The notes below the pieces were generated by a model. The model was not told the DNA's origin and did no database searches. It was given only the letters and a program-made list of their open reading frames with translations. A program made the position numbers and the translations under genes. Below, in pieces: positions 23,221 through 36,303 of a stretch of DNA of 64,000 bases (its first letter is position 1; each line of letters opens with the position of its first letter). The stretch is from Voacanga thouarsii (taxonomy: Eukaryota; Streptophyta; Magnoliopsida; Gentianales; Apocynaceae): assembly GCA_026120185.1 (NCBI GenBank), contig JANUWF010002273.1, forward strand, positions 107,001-171,000, written 5' to 3'.

Positions 23221-23584
23221 TCAAAACTTCATTGGAGATGAGCGTTTTCCAATCCAACTTTGCTTCTGACCATAGTGCTGCAGCAGATTTTGGTTGGCGA
23301 GATAAAGATTAGCATGTAAGTCCACTAGGAAACCAGAACTTTTTACTGAAGTGAAATGATGAGACAAGAAAAGTGACTGGCAGAGTTTTGTGCCTCTGCG
23401 GATTAGCAATGGTACCTGCAAACACATATATGCACCAAACACGCCGAAGTACTAACAATTTGTCACAATTAATATAAACCATTCCTTTTGGGAGATGAGT
23501 CGGAACTTTGAAAGTCATCTGAAAAGATGAGAACGATGAGTTTGTAATGGAAGAAGATATTACTCCATCCAAGAATATTCCCAA
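23221..23584 (-). other. two overlapping unassigned minus-strand frames
   Basis: Frames 23584-23309 (91 residues) and 23442-23221 (73 residues) overlap in different phases. A possible splice acceptor (TGTGTTTGCAG, about 23425-23415) lies between them, and GC content is somewhat above the background, so a decayed or spliced gene fragment is possible. Neither frame contains a motif I recognise. The simplest alternative is chance. Confidence 0.2.
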
Positions 23585-25904
23585 ATGTACAAGTAAATAA
23601 GAAGGGTCTACTGCAATTGAGATTATATTTAGTTTTTGTTCAATAAAAATGTAATTATGATTTGAAATTTTGTAAAAAATTTATCAACTCAAAAATCAAC
23701 ATTTCAATATACTTAGAGTAAATAATAAAGTTATTAATATTTTATAAATAAAAATTCATTTGTATTTGTAAACAAAATTGCTATCATTTTTTTTTTTGGT
23801 GAAAAAAAAAAGTCAAGGTAGTATATACTTCCAATCGCAAGATTGAAAATCTACATATATATTTTAAAATGTCCAAAAATAAACATATCACTCTCTAAAA
23901 TAAATATATATTTTTTTATTATCTAAACTTATAAACTAACTTTCTTTAAAGGATAGAAGTTCTATATATTCTCACCAATGGTCCAATCATTAACTTCTTC
24001 AATTAATAGGAATAACGTCATTGTTTATCTTTGATCATCAAATGCTCTTGCAATTTTCTATATTAAATCAGAGTATAGTTCAATTTATACTACTTTAATG
24101 GATTAATATATGTAACTCTTCACTTCATTTGGAATTAACTATTGGCATTTCTATTTTTTAAATATTACTTAATGAATATTTACGTTCCTAATTAAATAAG
24201 CATACCATTAACTTTTTTAATTAATAGAAATAATGCAATAAATCATTTATTAACAAAGACTCAATTAAATTTTTATACCAAGTCATTCAAATTTCAACAG
24301 AATTGGAATAATTTATAGTTAAGTGTTTTGATAAATTCAGCTATGCAATCAAGTATATAGGCTTGACATTGACTTGATCGGAATATGGAAAGAAATGATC
24401 GTATGCATTATAATTGCAATCATATATAGTTTCATGTAAAATAATTTCAACCTTTCATCCCTAGGAGCAAGTGAGTCATGACTTACCAAGACTTAAAGTA
24501 ATTACACCTGGAGAACGCACTCAACAGGTAAAAGCATTTTACCCATGTTAAAAGGGGTTTGACCTTAATATATCCTATTAATTACAAATTTATAGTAATG
24601 AGCTTAAATAGTTACAAATAATGAATTTGATGGGGATGGACGTATATTTTGGTAAGAATGTTATTATATTACGAAGTCTCATTCTGTATGAAATGGTTAT
24701 TTGGGTATTCTAAAAAATGGAAGGGAAAAATATCGATTAATATTATTATATAAAAATATATTTTATTTTACCAAAAGAAAATATCAATTAAATAATCATA
24801 TTACTAGTATTTTGCTTTTATTTTATTATAAAAAATAAAGCACAAATTAAATGATCAAATTAGTTAATACGTATCATATACGAGTTTTTATCATATTACT
24901 CGTGTGATTCCTGCATTAAATCATGGTATGGTGTCAAATGCATGCTCACTGAGAAGGTTAGTGTTATTTTGAAGAAAAATCTTGTGTGATTCTGAAAATT
25001 TATTTTATTTTTTTCGTGTGATTCATATATTTAATCACAAAATGGGTATCGAACACGTGACCTTATTGAGAGGTTAGTATTATTTTGAAAAAAAACTCTT
25101 TGATGATTTATTCAAAATCTCTTTTTGAATTGTGAATTTGCACTTTGGCTTGTGTGGAGAAAATTTAAAGCAAACTTTATCACCATTTGAAAATTTATTT
25201 GGAGAGTTAAAAATTTTCAAGTCAACATACCAATTAAGAAGTTACCTAAAAAGCTTTGGATTACTTGTTTAGAAATTATTCATTATTTTGTATCCCAATT
25301 CAACTTGTATTGAGTACTACTCTTTGTTATGTGTGTCTCGTCCAATCAAATAAATCGTTCTACTTAATTACTCTTCCAAGCTATATTATACGGAGAAAGA
25401 ATTAGCCTTTAAACCAAATGAGAATTAAACACCATATTTGAAAATATTATTAGCTATAACCTATTAAATTTGTTTGTAACTCTCATCCAAAATCATAGAC
25501 AAGAAAATTTGCAAAGGATTATTCATGTGTCCACATCGATGAATTGTGATTCTCTATTTGATAAGTGATTAAAGAGATCCACAACAGACATACATGTTTT
25601 TAGGTGTAGATAACCAAGAATAAGTGCAGATATCTCATTTTCTGATCACATATCCAAAATGTAGTGTGTTCTATGCCAAAACTTATCTGCAAATTTGGAT
25701 CCTCATTATCTCTGTTTCTTCATATATATATTAGTGCAAGAATATATAGATTCAGATATTATTCCTTTCTTTTCACCGATGAGTCTTTGTCTTTCATCTT
25801 TTGCAACGAAATAGTCTTATATTTTTACAACATTACGTAATTTCTAAAATTAGATTTTGGGAGTAATGATAGGATGGCATTTTTTCTCTTAAAAAAAAAA
25901 AAAA
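23585..25904. other. AT-rich intergenic stretch with a direct repeat
   Basis: Within it, a direct repeat with a 114-bp offset begins TCGTGTGATTC at 24900 and again at 25014. Both copies continue through a variable middle to GAGA(A)GGTTAGTRTTATTTTGAA. No gene was recognised. Related AATTAATAGGAATAA-type words recur around 24001 and 24220. Confidence 0.45.
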
Positions 25905-26378
25905 TCAACACTACTATATATGATAAGGAAAAGAGGATAGTTATTTACACCATAAATTAATTATATATAAAAGCCAAAGATGAAGTATACCATTACGACA
26001 CGTGGAAGTATCGTAAAGTGACACGTGGTTAGATGATTTTTTTAAAAGAAAAAGAAAAATTATATTTCAATTCATTTAAAATCTTAATTAATTAATAAAA
26101 TACATATGTATTTAATATTAATACATTAAAATATGTGATTCTTTGAATATTATCTAAATTAATACATTAAAATGTGTGATTCTTTAAATATTATATATAT
26201 ATATGTATGTATTTAATATTAATACATTGAAAGTGATTCTTTAAATATTATCTAAATTTATTTTAAAATCTTAACTAATTAAATTATTAATTAAGTTAAT
26301 TAATAATACATATTTAATATTAATATATTAAATCTTAATAACATAACAACTCGTGTAACGTACGAGATATCGACCTAG
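25905..26378 (+). mobile_element. non-autonomous Helitron
   Basis: The 5' end is TCAACACTACTATATATGAT, preceded by host A. The 3' end is CTAG (26375-26378) followed by host T, as expected for insertion between A and T. A hairpin CTCGT-GTAACGT-ACGAG occupies 26350-26366, 8 bases before the CTAG, matching the hairpin-then-CTRR rule for Helitron 3' ends. The 474-bp body has two ACACGTGG words (25999-26006, 26020-26027), common in short plant Helitrons. It also has three diverged copies of an AATACATT...GTGATTCTTTRAATATTA unit (from 26121, 26161 and 26220). No Rep-helicase is present. Confidence 0.65.
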
Positions 26379-26568
26379 TATTCAGTTTAATATCTTTTAA
26401 TTTAGTAAGAAAACACTTTCTTTCAAGGGAAAATTCCAAACTTTCATTCATACTTAAAAGTCTACCCTTCCATATCAAAGATTCAGAAAGAGAAAGGGAA
26501 TAACAACTAGTATATGAGCTGGGATGCTAGGTTCCCTATGGCACAAAGTTAAGTCGCCAGTAAAGCTG

Positions 26569-26573
<5 letters not shown>

Positions 26574-26628
<55 letters not shown>
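26574..26628. repeat. TA dinucleotide microsatellite
   Basis: About 27 TA units are visible directly, in a short AT-rich interval right of the Helitron. Confidence 0.95.
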
Positions 26629-26630
<2 letters not shown>

Positions 26631-26937
26631 TTTAAGAAGAGGAGGAAAGGAAGAGAAAAAAAAAAAAGATAAGATGTAATTTGGAATTGAACTTAAGACG
26701 TACGTTTTAAATAATAACCTTCCTACCGTTAAGACAAATTATAGAGTTGTCTAATTATATAAATAAATAGATATAAGATTGTACAATTTAAAATTTTAAT
26801 TCACATATAAATTATGAATACAACTCATAATATTATGCATAATTATCACAATTGTATATAAAAAAAAGATGTCATTCTTTTGGAAAGCTATTAGTGCTCA
26901 AACACTTCATCCATTATCAAATCTTTTTATTTTTAAT

Positions 26938-27365
26938 TTATGTTATTAACTGACCACGCAAGCTGAGCCCACTTTGGGGAACAAAGTATCCAAGCACTGA
27001 TAAATCTTCCATATCCTCCTCCGCAGGCTTCACCAATCTCAATGCTAAAAGTACGCAAATGTGAATCAAAATCAGTTCAAACCCTTTGACAAAGGCAGAG
27101 GCTTCTGCATGTTCTCGGGTAAACACTACTTTCTCTGCCGCTAAAAACATTTGAAATACAACGAAATGCTCTTTAAATTTGTTTATAAACCTTCATCTCT
27201 GGAATCATAATTCAAAATTTTGTTTAAAAAGTGTGTGTGTATATATAAATTGGTTGTGTGGTTGATTTTTATAGCATGTTGACTGAATTTTTTTGGATCC
27301 ACTTCATCAAATTTAAGTACTGGGCCTACTGTAAACAAGCCCAATTTAGACGACGTTCTCGTCAC
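26938..27365 (-). other. unassigned minus-strand frames, possible gene fragment
   Basis: Frame 27150-26938 includes ALRLVKPAEEDMEDLSVLGY followed by FVPQSGLSLRGQLIT, unusually complex and GC-balanced for this neighbourhood. Possible acceptor sequences (TTTTTAG at about 27148, TACTTTTAG at about 27045) precede it. Frame 27365-27183 lies upstream on the same strand. I do not recognise either product. Together they might be exons of a small or decayed host gene; chance remains possible. Confidence 0.2.
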
Positions 27366-28929
27366 CTATTTCCATAGTGTACCTATTCCTTACATCAAGG
27401 ATTAGCTAGTTTGGCATCGATTAGACGGGGCGCCGAACAGTATCAAGGATTAGCCATATGTTTCCACATAAGGTTATACTTGAATCAGCTCGACCCGAAA
27501 AGATAGTAGAGTTGAACTGGTTGTTTTCATGCAAGATTGGAATTTCATTTACGTCTTACATTTTATTTTGTTTATATAGGAGGAGGAGAAGAAAAAAGGC
27601 CAAGCGGGAATGATACCTTTATTTCGATTATAAGTAAATTACATATTTCATCTTATTTAATTGATATTGAAAGGAAATAAATTAAAATTTCTTTATGATT
27701 GTTGACTCTTAAATTTATTGTCGGACTATCAAATCAGTTACTAGTCAAACAAGCTTAACTGTAATTGGATTGGTCAAAAGTAACACTTGGCCAATCAAAT
27801 GTTCTACACTCCTTTTTACTTCCACTATATAGTTATTTATGGGAAATCACATAGGAAGCTGAAAATCAAACCATAGGGTTCTTAGAATACTCCAAAAAGC
27901 CTTCAAGCAAACTTAATTCGTAAAGTGAATGCAGTTATCTGTGTATATTGGAGGGAAAGAACAAGAAAAGACAAGGCAATAATCTCGAGAGTACAAACAC
28001 TCAGAAATTTAAAAGAAAATCTTAGATAAAATTGATTGAAAACCGTAAAAGTACATAAATTTGAAGAAAAAACTATAAAGGAAAGTAGTAAAACAAGCTT
28101 TCAACAAATTAGAGAATGAAATATGCTCTTGAGATGATTCCTTCATGTTCCCTCTTTCTTATGTTCATCTTCCAACTTTTATAGGTAGAATTCCTTCATC
28201 CCCATGTTTCCAAGTCACACTCCCATAACTGAAAATGGAGAAAATGGTGAGTCTAGTTGTTCTCATTGCTCCATGATCGTAAATGGCAAAGTGAGAGACT
28301 ACTGGGAGAGAAATTCGCGCACTATCCCTCAACAACTAACTTCCTTGAAATTAGGAAGTGTTCTGACTGGAGTCAAATTCCTAGTCGGCTGCTTCTCCAT
28401 CTTGCTCAGGATTCTATTGGAGGATGCTTGGCCCGGCTAGCTTGTTTAACCCAATCGCACCTATTTGGCTCATCCAGGTGATACTACTACTGACCCATCC
28501 AGTCATGATAGTTGACTTGTCCAAATGATAGTTGAGTTTTCTAGTTGGCTACATTTTTTATGTCAACACTTGACTGTTATTTGTCCCGTTGTCTTGTCAA
28601 AGAGAATAGGACAAAAAAAATTTCAATTTTCGTAAAAATGGATGCTGGGACTCTTTGAAGCCTCCGTCATCATCACGATCTTCATTTCTCGAAACTTGAA
28701 TCAAATCAAAATAATATTCAAATTTGAAATTCCTTAATCTGATCATTAAGATCCCATTATCCTGAATATTGATCGAATTAAATTTTCAACTGAATCCCTT
28801 TCACTATTTTAGTATCCAAACCCTCTTTACTCCGTGCACTCTTCTTCTACTTTTTACTACTTCTTTCACAAACGCCATGGATAGCCACCTAATGATTCTT
28901 TACCCCCATTTGCAATAGCCTTTATCTTA
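27366..28929. other. intergenic sequence leading into the mobile-domain pseudogene
   Basis: No firm gene is seen. The plus frames at 28204-28440 and 28257-28481 overlap in different phases without motifs. Sequence from about 28480 may belong to the carrier element of the following pseudogene. Confidence 0.3.
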
Positions 28930-31206
28930 GGTCTCATCATAATAGATCTAGCCAGTAATTCTGATTTGATTAGTCATGTAAAACTGTTTAGACTGGAGCT
29001 GCCTATCAAGAAAAATCAATGGGATTTTACCAAATTTTCCAACAAGTAGAGGTGCAACCCGAGCTATCTCAAGGAGTATGAGTCTTGGCTGGACCGAATT
29101 TCTGAATAGTACGAGAACAAATGGCGAGACTGGGGGATTTGTGATGCGATTCATCTGACCACTCACCACTACCCCCATTGATTGAGTGCAATTGTCAGTG
29201 GTAAGTGCCTTCTAGAACTTGGCTATCAATATTTTCACGTTTTCCTTTGGAATGATTACTCCCACCTTGCTAGATATAGCAGTAATTCTAGGTTTCCCAG
29301 TGAATAGACCTGATTTTGCTTCTTTTCTTAAAGAAATGAGCCTCCCTTACATTGTCAAACATTCTAGGGCTGTATCCTCTTACTCTAAATTTATTCAAGC
29401 CAACCGTGAGTCGACTGGTCTAGTTACTAACACTAAACATGCCGCCTTTCTTTCTTTTTTTTTGTTGGGTCTGTAGATGTGTATTGTATACTAGTGCAGT
29501 CAGTGCCGTTGCTGAAAATATGTACTTTGTTCACCTAATCATGATCGACCATTCGGGTGGTCTAGCCTTTTTATTCCGTGCTAGTATCTATAGAGGTTTA
29601 TTTCAACTTTTCAAAGTTATGACTAAGGGTAGAAAAGTCAAGTCTGTGACTGGCCTTCTTTGGGGTACTTCAATTGTGGTTGTACCAGTATTTGCCCAAT
29701 TTTAGTATTTCCTAACTTGAGTCAATTGAGAAGAATAACCCTATGACCAGCTATCATCTTTGTTAAGTACCAGCTATTGATTGTCTTCTTGTTGATAGTC
29801 TAATTGACCTACATACCAATCGTGAAAAAAATTGCTCCTAACCTATCCCTATATAGTTCTGGGACTATTGATCTTGCCTGGCTGAGGAATGCCAAAAGAG
29901 GAACTTGTAAGAAAAAAATGGTTTTATCTATTGGTCACTCGTGACTTGTTGCTTGAAATCTGGCTAGGTGAAACCATGGCGCAATTAGCTTCGAGCCTTA
30001 CAATCCTCACTATGTGGTCAGGAAATTCGGTTTGGTTCAGATGTCCCAGCACCCTTTAATTTTATTGTTTCTTTTGATAACCAGCCTAAGTGGCTAACTG
30101 ATTAACTTATCATCCATTAAGAAAGGCTTGGGGAAAAATTTACTCCTTTTGTTTTTAAAGACTTCTTTTCTTATATGGTAACCATTTCCAAGTTTGATGT
30201 CTAGTAAACTTCTTTAAGTGACATGTTGTTCGACTCACCAATTGATGTATGGCTAGCCAAACTGAATATCCTAGAATAAGAAGTATCCAGCTCCACTGTT
30301 GCCCCCAAAACTACTACTTCCCTAGCTTCCATGTCCGTTCAATGTTCCAGAAGACAACGAACACAGAAAACTATTGACCTGCTAGGAAGCACTTTTTTTA
30401 ATATAACTGGCTAGTTACATTTGATTGATAGTGTTAATGTATGCTTTATCCAGCAAGTGGAGATGCCGATAACCCCATTGATATTGAGACAAAAACTCCT
30501 CAGCTTAAGCAAAAAGGAAAGAGAAAATAAACTCCTAAGTCCCTCTTATCTCATGTGAGCAACATCGTAACTAGCTTATCTCATTTAATTTCATATAACC
30601 TAACCAGTTTGTGTAGCTCAAACAAAGAAAACTGCCCAATCCTCCACCAAACAGCCTTTTAGCAAACCTATTGAAGTAGGAAACGAAGAAGATTTCCTTC
30701 TGACCATGCCTAAAAGAGACCTTGATGCATTTTTTAAAGCCTCTATTAGGAAAGAGGATCAGCTATCTGTGTAGAAGCATATATGTTTCCTAAAAATCAT
30801 GATTGGCCAGCCTTTTCTAGCTGCAAGAAGACTTAAATTAATTTGAAGTGAACTTTGGACAGTTTTTGTGATATCCTTGACCTTCCAACTGACGTCTAGA
30901 CATAGTATATGTTATTGGGATTTGTGATCTTCTTATTATATTTGACATTAGGTACTACCAGCAGAAATAAAATGAGACTGAATGCTAGCTAAGTGAGGCC
31001 AACAAACTTTTTTTTGAGAACAAATTATTATCCAGTCAGTATGAGCAAGCCTTTGTTGGCTTGTCTATTACCAAAGAAATCCTGTAGGAAAGTAAAGAGA
31101 AAACCAAAAGCTTTACATCGAAGATATCTACGTTACAGTCGAAGTTTACTCGAGCTGAATTTGCTATCCGAATTGAGACAGCCAAACAGAAATCCTTGCA
31201 GAGAAT
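28930..31206 (+). pseudogene. decayed plant-mobile-domain-like gene
   Basis: Broken plus-strand frames give, in order, ELPIKKNQWDFTKF (about 29000), YLKEYESWLDRISE then YENKWRDWGICDAI (about 29070-29160), NIFTFSFGMITPTLLDIAVI then LGFPVNRPDF (29228-29320), AFLSFF (29444), and AGLAFLFRASIYRG-like and LFQLFKVMTKG pieces (29550-29640). The order of Trp-rich segment, NxFxFxxGxxTxTLxDxxxxLGxP block and AxLY/RG block is that of the plant mobile domain family (recalled), found in plant transposons and in a few domesticated nuclear proteins. At least three frameshifts or stops interrupt it. Ser/Lys-rich pieces continue to about 30900. The SIRE-like element starts at 31207 and may be inserted in it. 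Confidence 0.5.
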
Positions 31207-32022
31207 TGTTAACCCTAATGGTATTCTCTCGTGTTTTGACTTATGAAAAACATTTTATGAGGACTAACTTGTGTGATCTATTTATAATAGGACATATTCG
31301 GCCTCAATTCTTCTAAGATATACAAACAGGATTACTAAGCAACTCTTGAGCAATGTAATTCAAGAATAGGTGATCAAGTATTAGACAAGCTTAAGAGATT
31401 ATATACCAAGAAGCTCTTGAGAAGAATTATAGACTAAGAATCATTTGTTAAAGTATATTGTGTAAATTCCTATGTCTCTTTTCCTTATTATTCAATTTAT
31501 TTCTACCTTGAAGCATATAAATAAAATGATTTCAAAGAGTAAGCTTTCAAATGTTTAGATTGAATAGTTTGGATGGATTTGCATCCAAAAGCTTCGTCCA
31601 AAACTTTGTAAACAGTGTCAAAATATTTTTACCTAGAAAAGTGCTATTTTGAACTCACCTTTTGAATGTACCCTCGTCTGATCGTTAAGTCCAAAACTCT
31701 AAAAAACCTAACAGTGAGAAACTAGCTGTTTCTAACCATTAGTGACTTACTCTTTGCTTCTACAAAAACTTTCAAAACTCGATTTTCAAGTAGATTTTTG
31801 TGCTATCTTTCTCAGAAATACTCTTACACTTTAGAATATAAAAATATTCCTTTTCATTGTGCTTTATTGTGAAATCAAATCATTCAAAAGTAAAAAGCCA
31901 GAGGTGCTTAGTTGTTCATATCTGCTCAATCTGTGAGCCATTTCTGTATTTTATATTTTATCAGTTTGTGTATCAAGGTTGTGGTGTAAAACTCAGTTAG
32001 AGTGAGCCTTGTTTGGTGAATG

Positions 32023-32333
32023 TGTACTAACCTGCCTTATATAAAGGATTTACGTAGGGTGGATTTGTTTAAAAAAAGAATATATACAAAAAGAATTAAT
32101 GATATATTTTTCTTTTTCTATTATTAATAGTATTATTAAGGCCACAAATTAATAATATTAATAATAATATTATTATTGTTATTTTATATTTTATTTCATT
32201 ATCGCTATTATTCTATAACTATTACTATTATTTTATATTTATTATTTAATACCGAAATCTCTTGGCAATATTAAATTATAGTATTATTATATCCAATATT
32301 TATATTGAATTATTATATTATTCTTAATATTAT

Positions 32334-32388
<55 letters not shown>

Positions 32389-35300
32389 CAATTAATATCA
32401 TAAATATCTTAGCTATATCATATTATCTACAAAGATAATTTAGGGGGCCTACAAGAAATAAATGAAGATGGCACACAAGCATGATATTCTTGACTAAGTT
32501 AGACCACTCTTAGACTTCATTTGACCAAGATTAATTAAGTTAAACTAGATTAGGGCAAGTTAACTATAATTATGCATGGCCATGCAAGGTTAGCAAATAT
32601 ATTAATCTTGAGAAGTTTTAAGGATTTCTACAAGCTTCTACATGGTTCTAAAATTTTCTAGGATATTCTACAAGGTTCTTTTAAGTTCTATGAAAGGCTA
32701 ATAGCTTCTAGAATGACCAACTCACCTTAATTCCTTTTAGTAAGACCAAAGTAAGACCAAGAAAAACAAGCTATATAAATAGGAGCAAGGGGGAGGACTT
32801 TCGGCCAAGAGAGAAAGCTGGGAGAAGAGGAGAAAAACAGAAAAGTGAAGAGAGGAAAGGAAGAACAAAAGAAAGACTAAGGGACAGAGAGAGATTTTTC
32901 GATAGCAAGAAAAGGAAAGAAAGATGAGCCGGTAGCAAGGAGAAGGAAAGGAAAAGGAAGGAAAGGAAGGAGTGTTACAGCTTTGCCTTCATCTTGGAAA
33001 GGTAAGAGATCACTTCTCAAAAGTTAAAAGAATGATACTAGAAGTTGGAAGCTATTTGCATATGAATATTGTTGAAAATATCTTGATTTTGTGATGGTTG
33101 TTGGTTGACCGGTTGGGTTGGTGATGAATTATGTATGATTTTCAGTTCATTTAATGTATTTTGGAGTGATGGTATACTGGAAATTTGGAAAGGAAAAAGA
33201 TAGAAATGATAAGGAAACTAGAAGAGCTATTGGATAGTAACCAATAACTAGCTTGTGTTGTTTGGAAATAACAAAGGAAATTTGAGTAGGAGTGGCTGGA
33301 AGTGAAGTATAACTAATCCTAAACATGTATTAGACTAGTTAGAAAGGATTTGGAATAAGTTGTGTGGAGGTTGTGAGGGTTTAGAATGACTAAGAGATCA
33401 TGAACAATAAGAATGGTGAAAACTGTCAAAAATTTACTGGTTCGGTAAATAGGGGATAATTTATTTGTTTGGATAAGAGAGAAGTGTTGGGTATGAAAAT
33501 CCATTAGAATACTGATATCGGGATGTTAAATGAAGAATTGAAGGGTTTAAATGTGGTAGGATGTGTTGAAGAAACCATAGAAATAAGTTAAAACAAGTTG
33601 GGTTTCTAAACTGTAATTTTGAATCTCCAACTCAGAACAGTAAGTTTAGCTAAAAAAATGAATGAAATTGAGAGAGGTTTCAATACCCCATAACCTGAAG
33701 TTGATAGATAAATGTCTTAGGAGTATTTTGGAAGTAGTTTCACCTTATTTGGACCTGTATTGAAAGAGATATGTACAAAATACTGGAAGATGACAAAACT
33801 GAACTCCAAACTCAGAGCAGTGGAATTAACCAAAAAATTGTATGAAATGAGATGGATTTTACATGTCTTATGACCTGAAATTGATAGAGGGATATCTTAG
33901 GAATATTATGGAATTAACCTTACTTTATTTGGACCTATACTGAATAAGTTATGTGAAGAATAGTGGAGGATGGTAAAGTTGTAAAATCAGAAAATCATCC
34001 AAAGCATTAGTCCATTTATTTCTTTAAAGAAATTATACAAACCTTATTTGAACCTATTAAGTAATAATACAGAGATATACTAATGGTGTAGGTGAACCAA
34101 GTCTAGAGAACTCCTTTTAAGACTATACGAGTGCAGCTTCGACTTACTATACAAGGTGAGTCTCTTGATTTTAAACTATCATTAGTTATGTGCTTTTCTG
34201 ACAAAATTCAATGTTTCTCTGATATAAACTATGTCTTCTTGATATGATTGAAGCTTATGAATCTAGTCTAAATTGATATTTACGAAATGTTTCAATAAGC
34301 TTTCTGTATGCTTAAAGGCTTCCGAGATGAAATTCATATAATTTTGATAGTTCTTAAAAATACCCAATCGGGTGATGTAAAAATTTTAGAAAATGATATT
34401 TGGCCCCAAGAATGAGTTGTTTTGAATTCCCTTCGGGGAGAGCAGATTCCTTTCAAAGGAGTATATTGAATATGTGAATCAGTGAAAGCGTTGAATACTC
34501 AGTAAGGGTTTTGATCTTTGTACTAGCTCTCGTTAGAGATAGATGAACCCAAATAACCCGGTCTAATTATTGGACTTATCTTACTCCAAACGGGGCGATA
34601 GGACAATGAAATTAGCCGTCCCTGGCTAGCTGTTGTGAGCCCGGTAATTACCTATTGATTATGATGGTGGGTTGTTCATATGATACCGAGCATGGACACT
34701 CGGTGTGTTCAATCCCTTGCCATCTCGATGGTGATTGACGTCAGGATTGAGACCCCTGACTTATGGGGCAAGTAAAAGATCCCTATATGCACGGTGAGGT
34801 ACATTTGTACGCTGCTCACCCTTCCGGCATAACACGGGTGATGTGCAGTAAGACGTAGTCCCTGGCACAAGAGACTGTGTAGCCGAAGGCGAAGTTCCTT
34901 AAACTTTGCACGCAGGTCGCACTTCTAAATGGAGAAGAACCTGTATTTATTGAATTAGGGGCCATGTGTTTGGAAGCCATTGTTTTTCGAAAGTACATGA
35001 TAGATTGAACCTAAATTTATCAATTACTGCTATTTCCTGTTATAAAATTTATTTCAGCAAAGAAAGTGAAAATCGACTTTCTCTTCTAAGTAAAAACACT
35101 GGCACACACAGGACTCACTGAGTATACCACTCACACGTATGTTTGTCTTTTTTTAGAAATTGGAGTTGAAGATTAACGACGGTACTACCCAGACTTCGCC
35201 TCTAACACTAGATAGTGAATCTTTTAGTATGATCAGTGTACATAGTTGATGAAATAATTTTGGCTTGTGTATTTTTTGAGAACCATGATGATGTATCTAT

Positions 35301-35481
35301 CTTAACTTATATATATACATAATGAAAGAACATGTTTCATATATTACTTAAGTTTCGTTTTTTTTCTCTTGCTTATTTTAAGTTCGATTCGTTATAAAGA
35401 CCCATAGCTTGAGATTTCAACGGGCCAACATCTCACCTGAACCCGGCCCACTACGACAAGGTAAAAATATGGGGTGTTACA
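32023..35481 (+). mobile_element. large solo LTR, 3459 bp, inserted in the SIRE-like LTR
   Basis: It starts TGTACTAACC and ends GGGGTGTTACA, with the 5-bp duplication GAATG at 32018-32022 and 35482-35486. A TATA box (CTATATAAATAGGAGC, 32771) precedes a G/A-rich leader and a GGTAAG donor-like site near 33000. Near its 3' end it has GCACACACAGGACTCACTGA (35104) and TTATAAAGACCCA (35391), both shared with the solo LTR ending at 45663. There is no protein-coding region. Long LTRs with these traits are known from Ty3-gypsy and LARD-type elements; the exact lineage is not established here. It contains a TA microsatellite at about 32337-32384. Confidence 0.8.
32337..32384. repeat. TA dinucleotide microsatellite
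   Basis: About 23 TA units inside the 3459-bp solo LTR, visible directly. Confidence 0.95.
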
Positions 35482-36243
35482 GAATGTATCAATGTTGTGG
35501 TGTAAAACCCAATTGGGTAAACCTTGATTGTTGTGATTGAAGAGGTTAGGTGTAAAATCAAGTATGGTGATCCTCTTGTATAAGATTGGTGTAGCATACT
35601 ATCATTGATTTGGGAAAAAAATTTTAGTGATTGTATTGAAATCCTTAAGTGGGTACTTAAGGTAATGGATATAGATCAGTTGAGAATCAAACAAATATAA
35701 ATCATTGGGTATTTTCTTTTGCATTTCATCTGTACTTTATCAATGCATTTTGCCGATCATTAGATCAAAGAACTTTATCTCAATCTCTGCTATTGTTAAT
35801 TAGTTTTAAAAGACCTGTGTTCTATAGAAAGTTTGTCTTTAATACCTCAACTGCCCATCCTTAAAACAGACTATCTTCTCGCCATTTAGTGGTGTTTCAA
35901 AAGATTCATGTCTACACTCCTACAGCTGCGAAGCTAATTTGTTTATACTCGCGTTTTTACTGTTCACTCGACTTGAGAGCTTTATACTCCTTTTTACATT
36001 CATTAATTTGATCAAAGACTTTTATGTAGTTGAATGAAACTGTTATTGTTGCTTTATCTACCTATCTTAACTATTGATCTTCTTTTCATCATTTAGAGGA
36101 GTTTTGAAAGTTCTTTAGCAGCATATTCAAGTCTACATTTTTTAACTCACATTTTGTTCGATCTTTATCAAAAAGACATTGAAGAATTTTTAATTGCATT
36201 TGTTTGCTACAAGCCTTATTCACCTCCTCTAAGGTTTATCAAT

Positions 36244-36255
36244 TGGTATCAAAGC
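36244..36255 (+). promoter_or_regulatory. primer-binding site of the SIRE-like element
   Basis: TGGTATCAAAGC is complementary to the 3' end of plant initiator-Met tRNA with one difference from the usual TGGTATCAGAGC. It follows the LTR end after about 30 bases of leader with the CACCTCCTCTAAGG phrase usual in this lineage. Confidence 0.8.
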
Positions 36256-36303
36256 TTTGGTCTACATTATTTTTGGCTTAACAGGCTTGTAGCAAAGATC
36301 TAT

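Larger units (their letters stand above)
31207..36211 (+). mobile_element. 5' LTR of a SIRE-like copia element, split by a solo LTR
   Basis: It begins TGTTAACCCTAATGG at 31207 and ends about GCTACA at 36211, shortly before a primer-binding site at 36244. Without the inserted 3459-bp element and one target copy, the LTR is about 1.54 kb. It contains phrases typical of this copia lineage, such as GTGTAAAACCCAATTGGGTA (35500) and TCCTTAAGTGGGTACTTAAG (about 35641-35660). A native tandem repeat (TGTATCARKGTTGTGGTGTAAAA) has one copy left of the insertion (31968) and one right of it (35485). The exact ends are inferred from position, not from a second LTR, which is not in the window. Confidence 0.7.
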
